The notes under the pieces were generated by a model, which was not told the DNA's origin, did not search any database, and worked only from the letters and a program-made list of their open reading frames with translations. Made by a program: the position numbers and the translations under genes. Shown here one piece after another: positions 1-8,500 of a stretch of 64,000 nt of DNA (position 1 is the stretch's first letter; each line of letters begins with the position of its first letter). The DNA lies in NCBI RefSeq assembly GCF_008369915.1, contig NZ_VSRN01000001.1:5514501-5578500 (forward strand), written 5' to 3'. The DNA comes from Dyadobacter sp. UC 10. Lineage in GTDB: Bacteria; Bacteroidota; Bacteroidia; Cytophagales; Spirosomataceae.

Positions 1-767
1 TCTGCCAGCAGCAGCTCCACAGCCGGGATGTGCTTGATTTTTTGCTCGATCGTATTACCTGGAAACTGTTTTTTGAATTCAAGAAAATCCAGTTCGCTCA
101 TTGAAAAGTAAACGTGAATATCTTTTGTTTCCGACAAAACCGTCAGCGCTTCCATCGTGCTTTTTCCAACCAGACTACCCGTTTTGAATGGAATTGTACC
201 GATATATCCGTCAGCCGGTGCCTTAATGGACGTGTATCCGACATTGATCTTCGCCGCGTCCACAGCCGCCTGTGCTTGCAAAACATTGGCTCTCGCTGCG
301 TCCTGGGCCGCTTTTGCCGTTTTAAGCTGTACATCGGAAACTACATTGTTGGCTACCAGCGGCGTGAGTTTTTCTACATTGATGGCTGCACTTTCCAAAG
401 CCGCTTTCGCTGATTGCAAACTCGCATTGGCTGTGTTCAATTGTTCCTGGTACGGCCTTGCGTCAATATGAAACAAGGTTTGTCCCTTTTTTACATAGGC
501 GCCTTCGTCTACCGAAATGCGGTCAAGGTAACCGTCCACCTGCGGCCTGATTTCAATGTCCCGGCTGCCTTCGATCGAAGCGGTGAATTCGCGGTACGCA
601 GTAACCTGGTGGTCGCTTACCGTCAATACGGGCAGAGCTTGTGCGGGTGGCGGGGTTGCGGGCGCATTCGCGGTCGTGGACCCGCAGCTGTACAGCCCGC
701 CCACGGACGCTGCGATCAAAAAGCCGGTTATAATTTGTTGCGTGAAGTTTAACTGGTTCTTTTTCAT
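1..767 (-). CDS. RND efflux periplasmic adaptor (HlyD/AcrA-type membrane fusion protein), C-terminus outside window
   Basis: This adaptor would join an inner-membrane RND pump to an outer-membrane channel. My translation from the ATG at 767 gives a lipoprotein-type signal peptide ending in L-Y-S-C-G, a proline/alanine linker, a biotinyl-lipoyl-like half motif (R-P-Q-V-D-G-Y-L), an Ala-rich helical hairpin at about residues 95-160, and the second lipoyl half (I-K-A-P-A-D-G-Y-I-G). That order is standard for the family. The frame is open to the left edge, so about 255 residues are present and the rest, plus any pump gene, lies outside. It lies 85 bp downstream of a TetR gene on the same strand, with a TetR-type operator between them, so it is probably repressed by that protein. 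The pump's substrate cannot be told from this sequence. Confidence 0.9.
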   Translation of the reverse strand, partial: MKKNQLNFTQQIITGFLIAASVGGLYSCGSTTANAPATPPPAQALPVLTVSDHQVTAYREFTASIEGSRDIEIRPQVDGYLDRISVDEGAYVKKGQTLFHIDARPYQEQLNTANASLQSAKAALESAAINVEKLTPLVANNVVSDVQLKTAKAAQDAARANVLQAQAAVDAAKINVGYTSIKAPADGYIGTIPFKTGSLVGKSTMEALTVLSETKDIHVYFSMSELDFLEFKKQFPGNTIEQKIKHIPAVELLLA

Positions 768-822
768 GGATATGTAGATGTGGTGATAAAAGTGGACTAT
801 ATTGGGTAGTGAGGTTATTATT

Positions 823-837
823 GCTAACAGTGTTAGC
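823..837. promoter_or_regulatory. Probable TetR operator between tetR and the efflux adaptor
   Basis: A perfect palindrome, GCTAACAGTGTTAGC, lies 55 bp upstream of the adaptor start. Its core CTAAC-NN-TGTTAG recurs at 1464-1476 in front of the tetR gene itself. The two cores differ only in two central bases. Repressors of this family commonly control both themselves and the adjacent pump, so this is inferred to be the second binding site. Confidence 0.7.
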
Positions 838-852
838 TTAAAAAGAAAAAAA

Positions 853-1452
853 TTATAGGTTTTTGATGAATGCTTCTACTGTGTCATCCATCACTTTTTT
901 GTTCATGGTAGAATCGTCGATATCCGAGCAGCGCATCATCATAATGGAGATTAAACCGTGTAGTACCGACCAGAACGCATGAATTTTGAAGCAAGTTTCA
1001 TCATCGGTGGATTTTTTTTCGGTAACAATTTTTTCAATCGCTTCTCCGATGTGGTTTCGAAAACAATTCAGCTCTGGCTTTACTTTTCCGGATCCGGAGC
1101 AGGGCATTCCAAGGCCATACATTAATTGGTAATATTCCGGGTTTTTGAAAGCAAAGTTCCAGTAAGACTCAGCATGCGCTTTGAGCAGCTCCCGGGGGTC
1201 ACGGATGTTACGCTTATTCTTTTCGAGTATCCGTTCCAAAAGGCGGAAACCGTCGAGGGAGAGCTCATAAAGGATATCTTCTTTGTTTGCGAAGTGGTCA
1301 TAAATAACCGGAACGCTGTATTCGATGGCATCAGCTATTTTCCTGATAGACAACGATTGCCAACCCTCTTCCTTCACCAGCCGCAATGCAACTGCCAGGA
1401 TATTGGTCCGCATATTTTCTTTCTGCCTGATCTTTCTTTCCGTGATGCCCAT
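853..1452 (-). CDS. TetR/AcrR-family transcriptional repressor
   Basis: The protein has 199 residues, typical for TetR regulators. The N-terminal DNA-binding domain covers about residues 14-60, with the helix-turn-helix at roughly 33-58 (S-L-S-I-R-K-I-A-D-A-I, then V-I-Y-D-H-F-A-N-K-E-D-I-L). The C-terminal helical ligand domain is divergent, as usual. It is the first gene of a unit with the downstream RND adaptor. A promoter with a TACCTTTG -7 element sits directly upstream and overlaps one of two matching palindromes, so negative autoregulation with control of the efflux genes is the simplest model. The inducing ligand is unknown. Confidence 0.92.
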   Translation of the reverse strand: MGITERKIRQKENMRTNILAVALRLVKEEGWQSLSIRKIADAIEYSVPVIYDHFANKEDILYELSLDGFRLLERILEKNKRNIRDPRELLKAHAESYWNFAFKNPEYYQLMYGLGMPCSGSGKVKPELNCFRNHIGEAIEKIVTEKKSTDDETCFKIHAFWSVLHGLISIMMMRCSDIDDSTMNKKVMDDTVEAFIKNL

Positions 1453-1463
1453 CTCTCAAAATA

Positions 1464-1508
1464 CCTAACGATGTTAGCAAAGGTAGGAGCGTTTCCAATA
1501 AATGTCAA
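1464..1508 (-). promoter_or_regulatory. tetR promoter with overlapping operator
   Basis: Read on the minus strand there is TTG (1508-1506), a 20-base spacer, and TACCTTTG (1485-1478), matching the Bacteroidota -33/-7 pattern. The palindrome CTAACGATGTTAG (1464-1476) begins one base downstream of the -7 box, about where transcription would start. It matches the core of the palindrome at 823-837. A repressor bound here would block initiation. Confidence 0.65.
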
Positions 1509-1621
1509 GAAGATTGTTCGTTTGTCGAAATTTAATTTGACACGTAGCGTGTCATTTGTCATCTTTATTCAGTTACACCACTATTCAATGGTATAGAAAG
1601 CAGTTACTTTTTGCTATTCAT

Positions 1622-1750
1622 ATGCAAGTCGCTGCAATAAGGCAGGCACTGCGTGATTCAGACGATGCCGGGCTCACAGAAAGCCAGATCAACGGATTAT
1701 TGGCCCGGCTGGGTTTCCTGCTTGAAATCGTTCGGAAACTGGATAGTTGA
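1622..1750 (+). CDS. Small hypothetical protein (42 residues)
   Basis: A short frame from the ATG at 1622 encodes a 42-residue, mostly helical peptide with a hydrophobic C-terminal half (L-L-A-R-L-G-F-L-L-E-I-V). It ends 16 bp before the next gene, the HTH protein at 1767, and the two may be co-transcribed. I do not recognise it. The frame is open further upstream to 1556, but the upstream residues look non-coding. It could also be a chance frame. Confidence 0.4.
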   Translation: MQVAAIRQALRDSDDAGLTESQINGLLARLGFLLEIVRKLDS

Positions 1751-1766
1751 TTTAAACCATATCATT

Positions 1767-2048
1767 ATGATCAGCTCGAATTTAAGTGCAAAGGAGAAAG
1801 TCAGAGTAGACGATGTTTTGAAAAGAGCTGACCAGCTCATTCAGGAAGGCAAAGACTCTATTGTAAGCGAGGGAAAGGTGTTGGAGCTTACTGCCTGGCT
1901 GACAATCTCCGAATATGCTGAAAAATATAATGTCAGCACCCAGGTAGTTTCCAAGTGGATTGAGCGCGGAGTGATCAAACAAAATTACTTTGTGGAGGTC
2001 AGTAAATTTGGGAAAAAACTGGTCAGAGACGTGGCTTACAAAGATTAA
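1767..2048 (+). CDS. Small helix-turn-helix DNA-binding protein
   Basis: Starting at the ATG at 1767 gives 93 residues. The frame is open upstream to 1653, but that part overlaps the preceding small gene and looks unlike protein. The C-terminal half has an excisionase/MerR-like helix-turn-helix: L-T-I-S-E-Y-A-E-K-Y-N-V-S-T-Q-V-V-S-K-W-I-E-R-G, then a wing-like segment. Such proteins usually bind DNA as small accessory regulators. No recombinase or phage gene is nearby, so an excisionase role is not supported. It converges with the antitoxin gene, overlapping it by four bases at the 3' ends. Confidence 0.7.
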   Translation: MISSNLSAKEKVRVDDVLKRADQLIQEGKDSIVSEGKVLELTAWLTISEYAEKYNVSTQVVSKWIERGVIKQNYFVEVSKFGKKLVRDVAYKD

Positions 2049-2359
2049 TCAATCATCTCCACCGAAAACTTAACCCTTGCACCCAGCGCAGCAAAAACCT
2101 TTAATATCGTCTCAAAACGGGCATTGGTAACGCTATTTTCCAGTTTAGAAATCTGTGCCTTCTGAACCCCAACCAGCTCTCCAAGCTGTTCCTGGGTGAG
2201 CTGGCGTTCAAGCCGCGCGGCTTTGATTGCGTTTCCCAGCAACTCTATCCGCAGTTCATTTTCGAAAGCATCCCGTTTTTCGGTACCGATCGCGCCAATG
2301 TGCTTGTCGATCATTGTGTCCAGAGACACGGTTTTGAGCATTTTTTTAGATTCTTTCAT
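2045..2359 (-). CDS. higA: HigA-type antitoxin (Xre-family HTH)
   Basis: This 104-residue protein has a Cro/C1-type helix-turn-helix at about residues 53-78 (Q-L-T-Q-E-Q-L-G-E-L-V-G-V-Q-K-A-Q-I-S-K-L-E-N). In HigBA systems such a protein neutralises the toxin and represses the operon. The gene follows the toxin gene on the same strand and overlaps it by four bases (2356-2359), so the order is toxin first, as in higBA and unlike most type II modules. The fold and arrangement are seen directly; the neutralising function is inferred. Confidence 0.85.
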   Translation of the reverse strand: MKESKKMLKTVSLDTMIDKHIGAIGTEKRDAFENELRIELLGNAIKAARLERQLTQEQLGELVGVQKAQISKLENSVTNARFETILKVFAALGARVKFSVEMID

Positions 2360-2694
2360 TGTCTTTCCTTTAAATAGTGTTTCCTGATATTTTCTGCTTT
2401 TTCAATTTCCTTCTGAGGCGTTTTATTGGTTTTCTTTAAAATACCATGTGTTGCTATAACAACAGTATCTCTGGCAGCAGTCGGATCCCAAAATGCAAAC
2501 AGCCTGTACGCTATTCCTTTATAGATTGTCCTGAACTCCCAAATATGCTTGTCGAGCTTTTTGAAGAGTTCCACATCAGATATGCATTGTGACTTTCTGA
2601 TGTTGTAATAAATCTTTACCCTCGCTCTCCCGTCAAGCTCTTCCAGGAATGCAACAGCCTCCGGCAGCAATTGTACATCAAATCTTTTTTCCAT
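2356..2694 (-). CDS. higB: HigB/RelE-like toxin (phage Gp49-like)
   Basis: From the ATG at 2694 the product is 112 residues; an upstream ATG at 2727 would add eleven. It has the RelE/HigB layout: V-A-F-L-E-E-L-D near the start, then K-L-D-K-H-I-W-E-F-R-T, then Y-R-L-F-A-F-W, then V-I-A-T-H-G-I-L-K-K-T-N-K-T-P. The W-E-F-R and H-G-F/I-x-K-K-T-xx-T-P signatures are typical of the Gp49-like HigB family, which are ribosome-dependent mRNA endonucleases. The neighbouring overlapping antitoxin supports the assignment. Confidence 0.85.
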   Translation of the reverse strand: MEKRFDVQLLPEAVAFLEELDGRARVKIYYNIRKSQCISDVELFKKLDKHIWEFRTIYKGIAYRLFAFWDPTAARDTVVIATHGILKKTNKTPQKEIEKAENIRKHYLKERQ

Positions 2695-2810
2695 TTCAAA
2701 GGTATAAGTTTCTTTATTGGGAAACAATTGTTTCTCAATTTTTATCCTTCTTTAGACGTAGGAAGTTTTGATTGGTAACCGAGGGCGAAAAAATTAAAAC
2801 AATCTTTTCT

Positions 2811-3536
2811 CTAAGCTCTAAGCCTGTACAAAAACGGCGCTTTATTCGCGGCTCCGGTGAATTTTTTTTCAAGCCGTTCCAGCACATTCATATCGAGGAT
2901 TTTCTTCTGGAAGTTGTTTCGCGCGAAGGGTTTGTCGAAGACAGTTTCGTACAGCTCCTGGACCTCTTTCATCGTGAATGTCTCCCCGAGTAACCTGAAT
3001 GCGATCAGTTTTTCGTCCATATTGACCCGAAGATTATCGAGTGCCTTCGCGACGATCTCGTTATGGTCCATGATCATAGGTGGCAGCTGCCGGATATCAT
3101 ACCAGTCGATCGAGGCGTCGATGTTCGTTTTCTCTGGTGTCACCTTATTAATATCTACGAGTGCGTAATAGCCTATTGAAACGAATCTTTTGGTTATCCA
3201 GTCATATTCCTTTTTATTCAAACCCTTTGCAGCCAGCTTCTCCTGGTTAAGCTCGATCAGTCTTTTGATAAAAGCCTCATTGCTCCGGCCCGCTTTTCCG
3301 AATACATGAAACTGATCGAGATAAATATCCTGCATACCTGTTCTCTGCCGGGTGATTCTGTCGGCAGCGGCGTCAATATCTTCATGCTGAGTCACAAAAC
3401 CGCTCGGTAGTGCCCGGAAATCTCCGTGGAAGTTAAGCTTTGGTACAAGTACTTTCAGCTGGCGATTATGATATCCGAAAATGACGCAATCGATGGATAG
3501 CTGCTCGATATAATTCTGTTCACTGGGGGAATTCAT
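2811..3536 (-). CDS. NUDIX-fold transcriptional regulator (NrtR/AraR-like)
   Basis: The 241-residue protein has an N-terminal NUDIX-like domain (about 10-150) and a C-terminal winged-helix region (about 165-235). The NUDIX box at about 46-68 is degenerate: it keeps G and one E, but the R-E-U-x-E-E-x-G-U core reads R-I-T-R-Q-R-T-G-M, so the metal-binding glutamates are lost and hydrolysis is unlikely. This matches sugar-responsive regulators of Bacteroidota such as AraR, where the NUDIX fold senses a sugar derivative. It is divergent from an exported sugar isomerase with 243 bp between them, so it may control that gene. The effector is not known. Confidence 0.82.
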   Translation of the reverse strand: MNSPSEQNYIEQLSIDCVIFGYHNRQLKVLVPKLNFHGDFRALPSGFVTQHEDIDAAADRITRQRTGMQDIYLDQFHVFGKAGRSNEAFIKRLIELNQEKLAAKGLNKKEYDWITKRFVSIGYYALVDINKVTPEKTNIDASIDWYDIRQLPPMIMDHNEIVAKALDNLRVNMDEKLIAFRLLGETFTMKEVQELYETVFDKPFARNNFQKKILDMNVLERLEKKFTGAANKAPFLYRLRA

Positions 3537-3711
3537 AAGATTCGGGTAAAGGAAAGGCCTGAAATTAGTAAGATTCCGTTTAGAATTGGTTTTTGATAAG
3601 GGTTAAAGGTAAGCTGAAAGGAAGGCTAATGGACAGTTTCGAGGCTATTGCCAAAAGAATGAAATAGCAAATCGCGGGTTCTGTTAAGGGAAATCAGCCC
3701 GTATCGCCGTC

Positions 3712-3742
3712 TTGACCAGTATATGCCTTGGGTTACCATTTG
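3712..3742 (+). promoter_or_regulatory. Candidate promoter of the sugar isomerase gene
   Basis: TTG at 3712-3714 and TACCATTTG at 3734-3742 are separated by 19 bases, close to the Bacteroidota -33/-7 consensus, and the start codon is about 38 bases downstream. The string TTTGAAGTAGCAAG at 3739-3752 recurs at 13980-13993. Confidence 0.5.
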
Positions 3743-3779
3743 AAGTAGCAAGGGCACCGGAAGTTTAACCAAAACACAA

Positions 3780-4637
3780 ATGAAAATCAGAAACCTGCTG
3801 TTGTTAGCCTCTGCTTTTTTCCTAAGCGGTCAGCTTTTTGCACAAAAAGGAAAGCCATTGTTCCCGCAGATGCCGGGAATGGTATCCTATACCTACCGTG
3901 CCAGCCTTGCAAAAGACGCTGCGGCGACGCTGGATACCCTGCAAAAACTGGGTATTAAAGACATGGAATTCTCAAACCTGTTTGGGAAAACCGCCGCAGA
4001 ACTCAGAAAGTTACTGGACGAACGCGGAATGAAATGCTCGTCTTTCGGGGTGAGTTATGAGGATGCGCTCAACAAAACGCAGCAGGTAGGGGAAAATGCG
4101 AAAACGCTCGGCGCTAAGTTTGTCCGGGTGGCGTGGATCCCTCATAAAGGTCCTTTCACGCTGGAAATGGCAGACAAAACCATTGCAGATTTTAATACGA
4201 TCGGCAAAAAACTGAAAGACGAATTCGGGCTCACATTCTGTTACCATAACCACGGCTACGAGTTCGAAAAGCATGAAAACGGTACTTTGATGGATTATAT
4301 CATTCAAAAAACAGACCCTCAATACGTCAGCTTTGAGCTGGATGTGCTTTGGGCATTTTTTCCGGGTGGAGACCCTGCCGCATTGTTGTTGAAATACCCG
4401 AAACGTTTCAAGCTCATGCACATGAAGGATCTGCGAAAAGGAGTGGAGGGCAATCTTTCGGGCGGTACGCCGGTGACAAACGACGTTGCATTGGGTACCG
4501 GGCAGCTGGATATACCGGGTATCCTGAAAGCAGCTAAAAAATCGGCTATCGAACATTATTATATTGAAGACGAAAGTCCGAGCTACGCTACGCAGGTGCC
4601 GCAAACGATGGCATACCTGAAAAGTCTGAGGTACTGA
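3780..4637 (+). CDS. Exported sugar phosphate isomerase/epimerase-like TIM-barrel protein
   Basis: The 285-residue product has a signal peptide (cleavage near L-F-A-Q, residue 21) and an AP-endonuclease-2/xylose-isomerase-like TIM barrel. Likely metal and catalytic positions are visible: Y-H-N-H-G at 155-159, E186 in F-E-L-D-V-L-W, H214 in M-H-M-K-D-L, and E263 in Y-I-E-D-E. Secreted members are common in Bacteroidota gene sets for sugar and inositol-like compounds, but the substrate cannot be read from the sequence. The divergent NUDIX regulator is a plausible controller. A strong terminator follows 21 bp after the stop codon, so the gene is probably monocistronic. Confidence 0.82.
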   Translation: MKIRNLLLLASAFFLSGQLFAQKGKPLFPQMPGMVSYTYRASLAKDAAATLDTLQKLGIKDMEFSNLFGKTAAELRKLLDERGMKCSSFGVSYEDALNKTQQVGENAKTLGAKFVRVAWIPHKGPFTLEMADKTIADFNTIGKKLKDEFGLTFCYHNHGYEFEKHENGTLMDYIIQKTDPQYVSFELDVLWAFFPGGDPAALLLKYPKRFKLMHMKDLRKGVEGNLSGGTPVTNDVALGTGQLDIPGILKAAKKSAIEHYYIEDESPSYATQVPQTMAYLKSLRY

Positions 4638-4658
4638 TATGCTCTCAAGTCTGCGCAG

Positions 4659-4687
4659 GCCCGGTCAGTTTTGGCCGGGCTTTTTTG
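4659..4687 (+). terminator. Intrinsic terminator after the sugar isomerase gene
   Basis: GCCCGG (4659-4664) pairs with CCGGGC (4675-4680), with a ten-base loop and a run of six T directly after the stem. Confidence 0.85.
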
Positions 4688-4742
4688 TTATTAGGTTCGA
4701 ATTCGTTTGTTTTATCGACTTTTGACTAACGCTGACACCCCA

Positions 4743-5426
4743 ATGGAACATATTTTGGACAACCCGGTCTGGCATGCGCTTGAAACTGAAAATGGTCATC
4801 TCGGCCACATATCCGGAGCCGCCGCCTGTTTTGCTCCCGCCGTTTCGCCTTTCGTAGCTCTCGCCGAACTTACCCCGGAGAACCTGCTCAATTTGTACCT
4901 CGCCGTACCTTTTGACAATACGGTGATCTTGGTAAGCAATACAAAAATGAGCATCGGCGGCCCCTGGGCCAATGTGCTGCGTATTCCCGGGCACCAGATG
5001 CTGTTCCAGGAAGAATATCCGCAGGCTGCGGAAGGCGGCGAGCCGGTAGCATTGGAGGAAAAGCATGTACCCCAGATGCTGGCGCTCACGCAGCTCACAA
5101 ATCCTGGTCCATTTTTACCACGAACTATTGATTTTGGGCACTACGAGGGTATTTTTAATGACAGCCAACTTATTTCAATGGCGGGCCAGCGGCTTCATGT
5201 CCCGGGGTTCGCCGAGATCAGCGCAGTCTGTACCGACCCTGGTTATTTGGGCAAAGGGTTTGCGCGCCAGCTGGTAATGCGGCAGGTGCGCCGCATTATG
5301 GATGCTTCGGAAATTCCTTTTCTGCACGTAAAAGCTAATAATCTACGGGCGATCCAGGTTTATGAATCGCTGGGTTTTAAATTTCGTACTGAAATTCATT
5401 TTTACGCGCTTACCAAAAAGTCATAG
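4743..5426 (+). CDS. GNAT-family N-acetyltransferase (FR47-like)
   Basis: I chose the ATG at 4743 (227 residues); an upstream start at 4707 would add twelve residues without family character. The C-terminal half is a GNAT domain: A-E-I-S-A-V-C-T-D-P-G-Y-L-G-K-G-F-A-R-Q-L carries the acetyl-CoA-binding V-xx-xx-x-G-x-G/A pattern, followed by L-H-V-K-A-N-N-L-R-A-I-Q-V-Y-E-S-L-G-F, the usual motif B. The N-terminal half is the variable part seen in FR47-like proteins. The acceptor is unknown. It stands alone between a terminator and the DUF1553 gene. Confidence 0.85.
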   Translation: MEHILDNPVWHALETENGHLGHISGAAACFAPAVSPFVALAELTPENLLNLYLAVPFDNTVILVSNTKMSIGGPWANVLRIPGHQMLFQEEYPQAAEGGEPVALEEKHVPQMLALTQLTNPGPFLPRTIDFGHYEGIFNDSQLISMAGQRLHVPGFAEISAVCTDPGYLGKGFARQLVMRQVRRIMDASEIPFLHVKANNLRAIQVYESLGFKFRTEIHFYALTKKS

Positions 5427-5555
5427 CATTCTCATTTCTCTGGTAAATCCAAAAAATTGGCGGTATCTCAAAGTTTTTACAGCTAATTCACGGATGTGAC
5501 CATTATATACAATTGATCGGCACCTTAATATATAATATGCTCAGGTACTGGTCAG

Positions 5556-8500
5556 ATGAAGTTGTATCTCAAAAGTAAATTGTGTTCCAAAGCACTCGGC
5601 AAGGCCGTTTTCTCCGGACTTAGTCTGGGGATGCTATTCGCTTGCGGGGTGGAGAAGCCGGCGGAAGTGGCGGTAGCTATGGAGGAGCTGTCGGGCGAAC
5701 TGGATTTCAATTACGATGTAAAACCGATCCTGTCCGACAAATGCTTTGCCTGCCACGGCCCCGATCAGAAAAACAGGAAAGGAGGCTTGCGGCTCGATAC
5801 TGAAGAAGGTGCTTTTGCAGCATTGAAAAAATCAGAAGGCCGTCACGCGATTGTTCCGGGCGATTTGGGCGGGAGCTCCATGTACGCCAGATTGATCTCT
5901 ACTGATCCGGAACTCAAAATGCCGCCGCCTGCTTCGAACCTGAAACTGGATGTAAAAGAAGTTGCGATACTTACCCGCTGGATTGAACAGGGGGCTAGGT
6001 ACAAACCGCACTGGTCGTTTATCAAACCGCAAAAACCTGAATTACCAGAGCCAAAACTCGCCAAATGGGCCAAATCGCCTATCGATCTTTTTGTTTTGGA
6101 AAGACTGGAAAAAGCCGGGCTGGAACCTTCGGCAGAGGCAAGCCGCGAAGACCTGATCCGTCGCGCCAGCTTCGATCTTACCGGACTTCCACCGTCACTG
6201 GAAGACATTGACCGGTTTGTGGCAGACAAATCTCCCGACGCCTATGACAACTTGATTGACAGGCTCCTGCACTCTCCCGCCTATGGAGAACGTATGGCAA
6301 GCGAATGGATGGATGTTTCGCGCTATGCCGACAGTGATGGTTACCTGGACGACAAGCACCGTGATTTTTCTCCCTGGAGAGATTGGGTGATCGGTGCATT
6401 TAACCGGAATATCCCTTACAACAGGTTTATTACCATGCAATTGGCGGGGGATTTGCTCCCCAATAAGAGCAAAGAAAGTATCCTGGCCACTGCATTCAAC
6501 CGGCTTCACAAAAAGAGCACAGAAGCGGGGATTGTTTTTGAGGAATATAGGGTGGAATACAACGCGGACCGCGTGCAAACGGTGAGTCAGGGCATATTGG
6601 GGCTTTCGGTTCAATGCGCGCGCTGCCATGATCACAAATATGATCCGATCAGTCAGGAGGCTTACTATAAAATGTTTGGCCTTTTCAACAGTACCAATGA
6701 AATAGGCAGCCCTCAATACGGTCCCGACCAGACGCCCGGTCCCGCGCTTTTATTGACCAATAATGAAAATGAAAAGCTGCTCCGGTTCATAGACAAACAA
6801 AGCGAAACGTTTCAAACGAAAATCGCAGCGCATGCAGCTACGGCGGAAAACGATTTCAACAACTGGCTAAAAACAGCCAGGTTGAGTGAAAAGCAGCTGG
6901 AAAAACAGTTGAATGCGGGACTCGTAGCCTATTATCCTTTTGACAAAACCAATACCTCCGGCAAAACAGTAACAACGCCGAATGCTTTAAACAGCAAACA
7001 ACCGGCGCAATGCAAGGAGGCAGTTTTCAAGCCGGGGGTGAAAGGGAATGCGTATTTTGTAACTGATTATAATTCAATAAAGCTTGGCCACAAAATCGGC
7101 TGGCATGAGCGTACCGAACCTTTTTCAGTAGATCTCTGGATCAAGCCCAATACAGTTTACCCCGACGCAGGTATTTTTTACCATTGTGAAGATATCCGGT
7201 TAGGGTACAAAGGCTATTCGCTGCGGTTGGCCAACAACAAACTGGAATTTATAATCGCGCATTCTTATCCGCAGAATGCAATACAGGTGAGTACCGTCGC
7301 TGCGGTACCCATGAAGAAATGGACCAGGGTTACCGTTACCTACGACGGTTCGAGCAAGGCGGCAGGTGCGAAGATTTACGTCAATGGAAAAAGGGCCGAT
7401 TTTATCACCGACTACGACAACCTTTACAAAGGCATTTTATACGAAAAGGATATCCATACTTACGGTTTTCACGGTTTTATGCTCGGCCAGCGCAATTTGC
7501 TGATCCCTTTTAAAGATGGGGGACTGGATGAACTGAAAATCTATAACAAAGAACTCAGCGCGCTGGAAGTGCTATATGGCAGCAATCCGGCGGAAGCGGG
7601 TAAATTAATGCAAAACCCGCAGGACCCGGAGGCGGCTGAAACTTTGAAAGCATTTTATCTGGCCAATTTTAATACAAAAAATAAAGCTTTAAAGGATAGC
7701 CTGAAAACGGTACTGGAACGCCAGAATGCATTGATCAATACGGTGCCTGAGCTGATGGTGATGGGGGATCTGCCCAAGCCGCGGCCTACCTATCTGCTCA
7801 ACAGAGGCGTTTATAATGCGCCAGGAAAGCAGGTTACGCCAGGCGCGTTGGAAAGTGTCCTGCCATTTGAAGGTAAATATCCCCAAAATCGCCTGGGCCT
7901 GGCGCAGTGGCTTTTTGATAAAGATAACCCGCTTACTGCAAGGGTTTTTGTCAACAGGATCTGGCAGATGCATTTCGGGAACGGGATCGTAAAGTCGGCG
8001 GCTGATTTTGGGAATCAGGGAAATTTACCGTCGCACCCGAAATTGCTCGACTGGCTTGCTTTGGATTTTGTGAATTCCGGCTGGAATATCAAAAGGCTCC
8101 ACAAGCTGATCATGTTGTCGGCCACTTACAGGCAAACCTCCAAAACGAACCCGAAACTAATTGCCCACGATCCTGAAAATATCCTGCTGGCCAGAGGCGC
8201 AAGGTTTCGTTTTACAGCTGAAATGATACGGGATAATTCACTTGCTATCAGTGGGTTATTAGTGAATAAATTGGGCGGAAAAAGTGTATATCCTTATCAG
8301 CCCGCCGGTATCTGGGACGAGCTGATCGATAAATCGTGGCGCTATAAATACTTGCAGGAGCCGGGCGAAGGACTTTACCGGAGAAGTTTGTACACTATTT
8401 GGAAAAGAACGTCACCGCCACCATCCATGCTTATTTTCGACGCGCCGGAACGGGGAGAGTGCGTAGTCAAACGCCGCTCGACGAGCACGCCGCTGCAAGC

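Noticed and set aside
1556-1621. Upstream part of the small frame ending at 1750
   Set aside because: The residues do not look protein-like and the ATG at 1622 gives a compact helical peptide.
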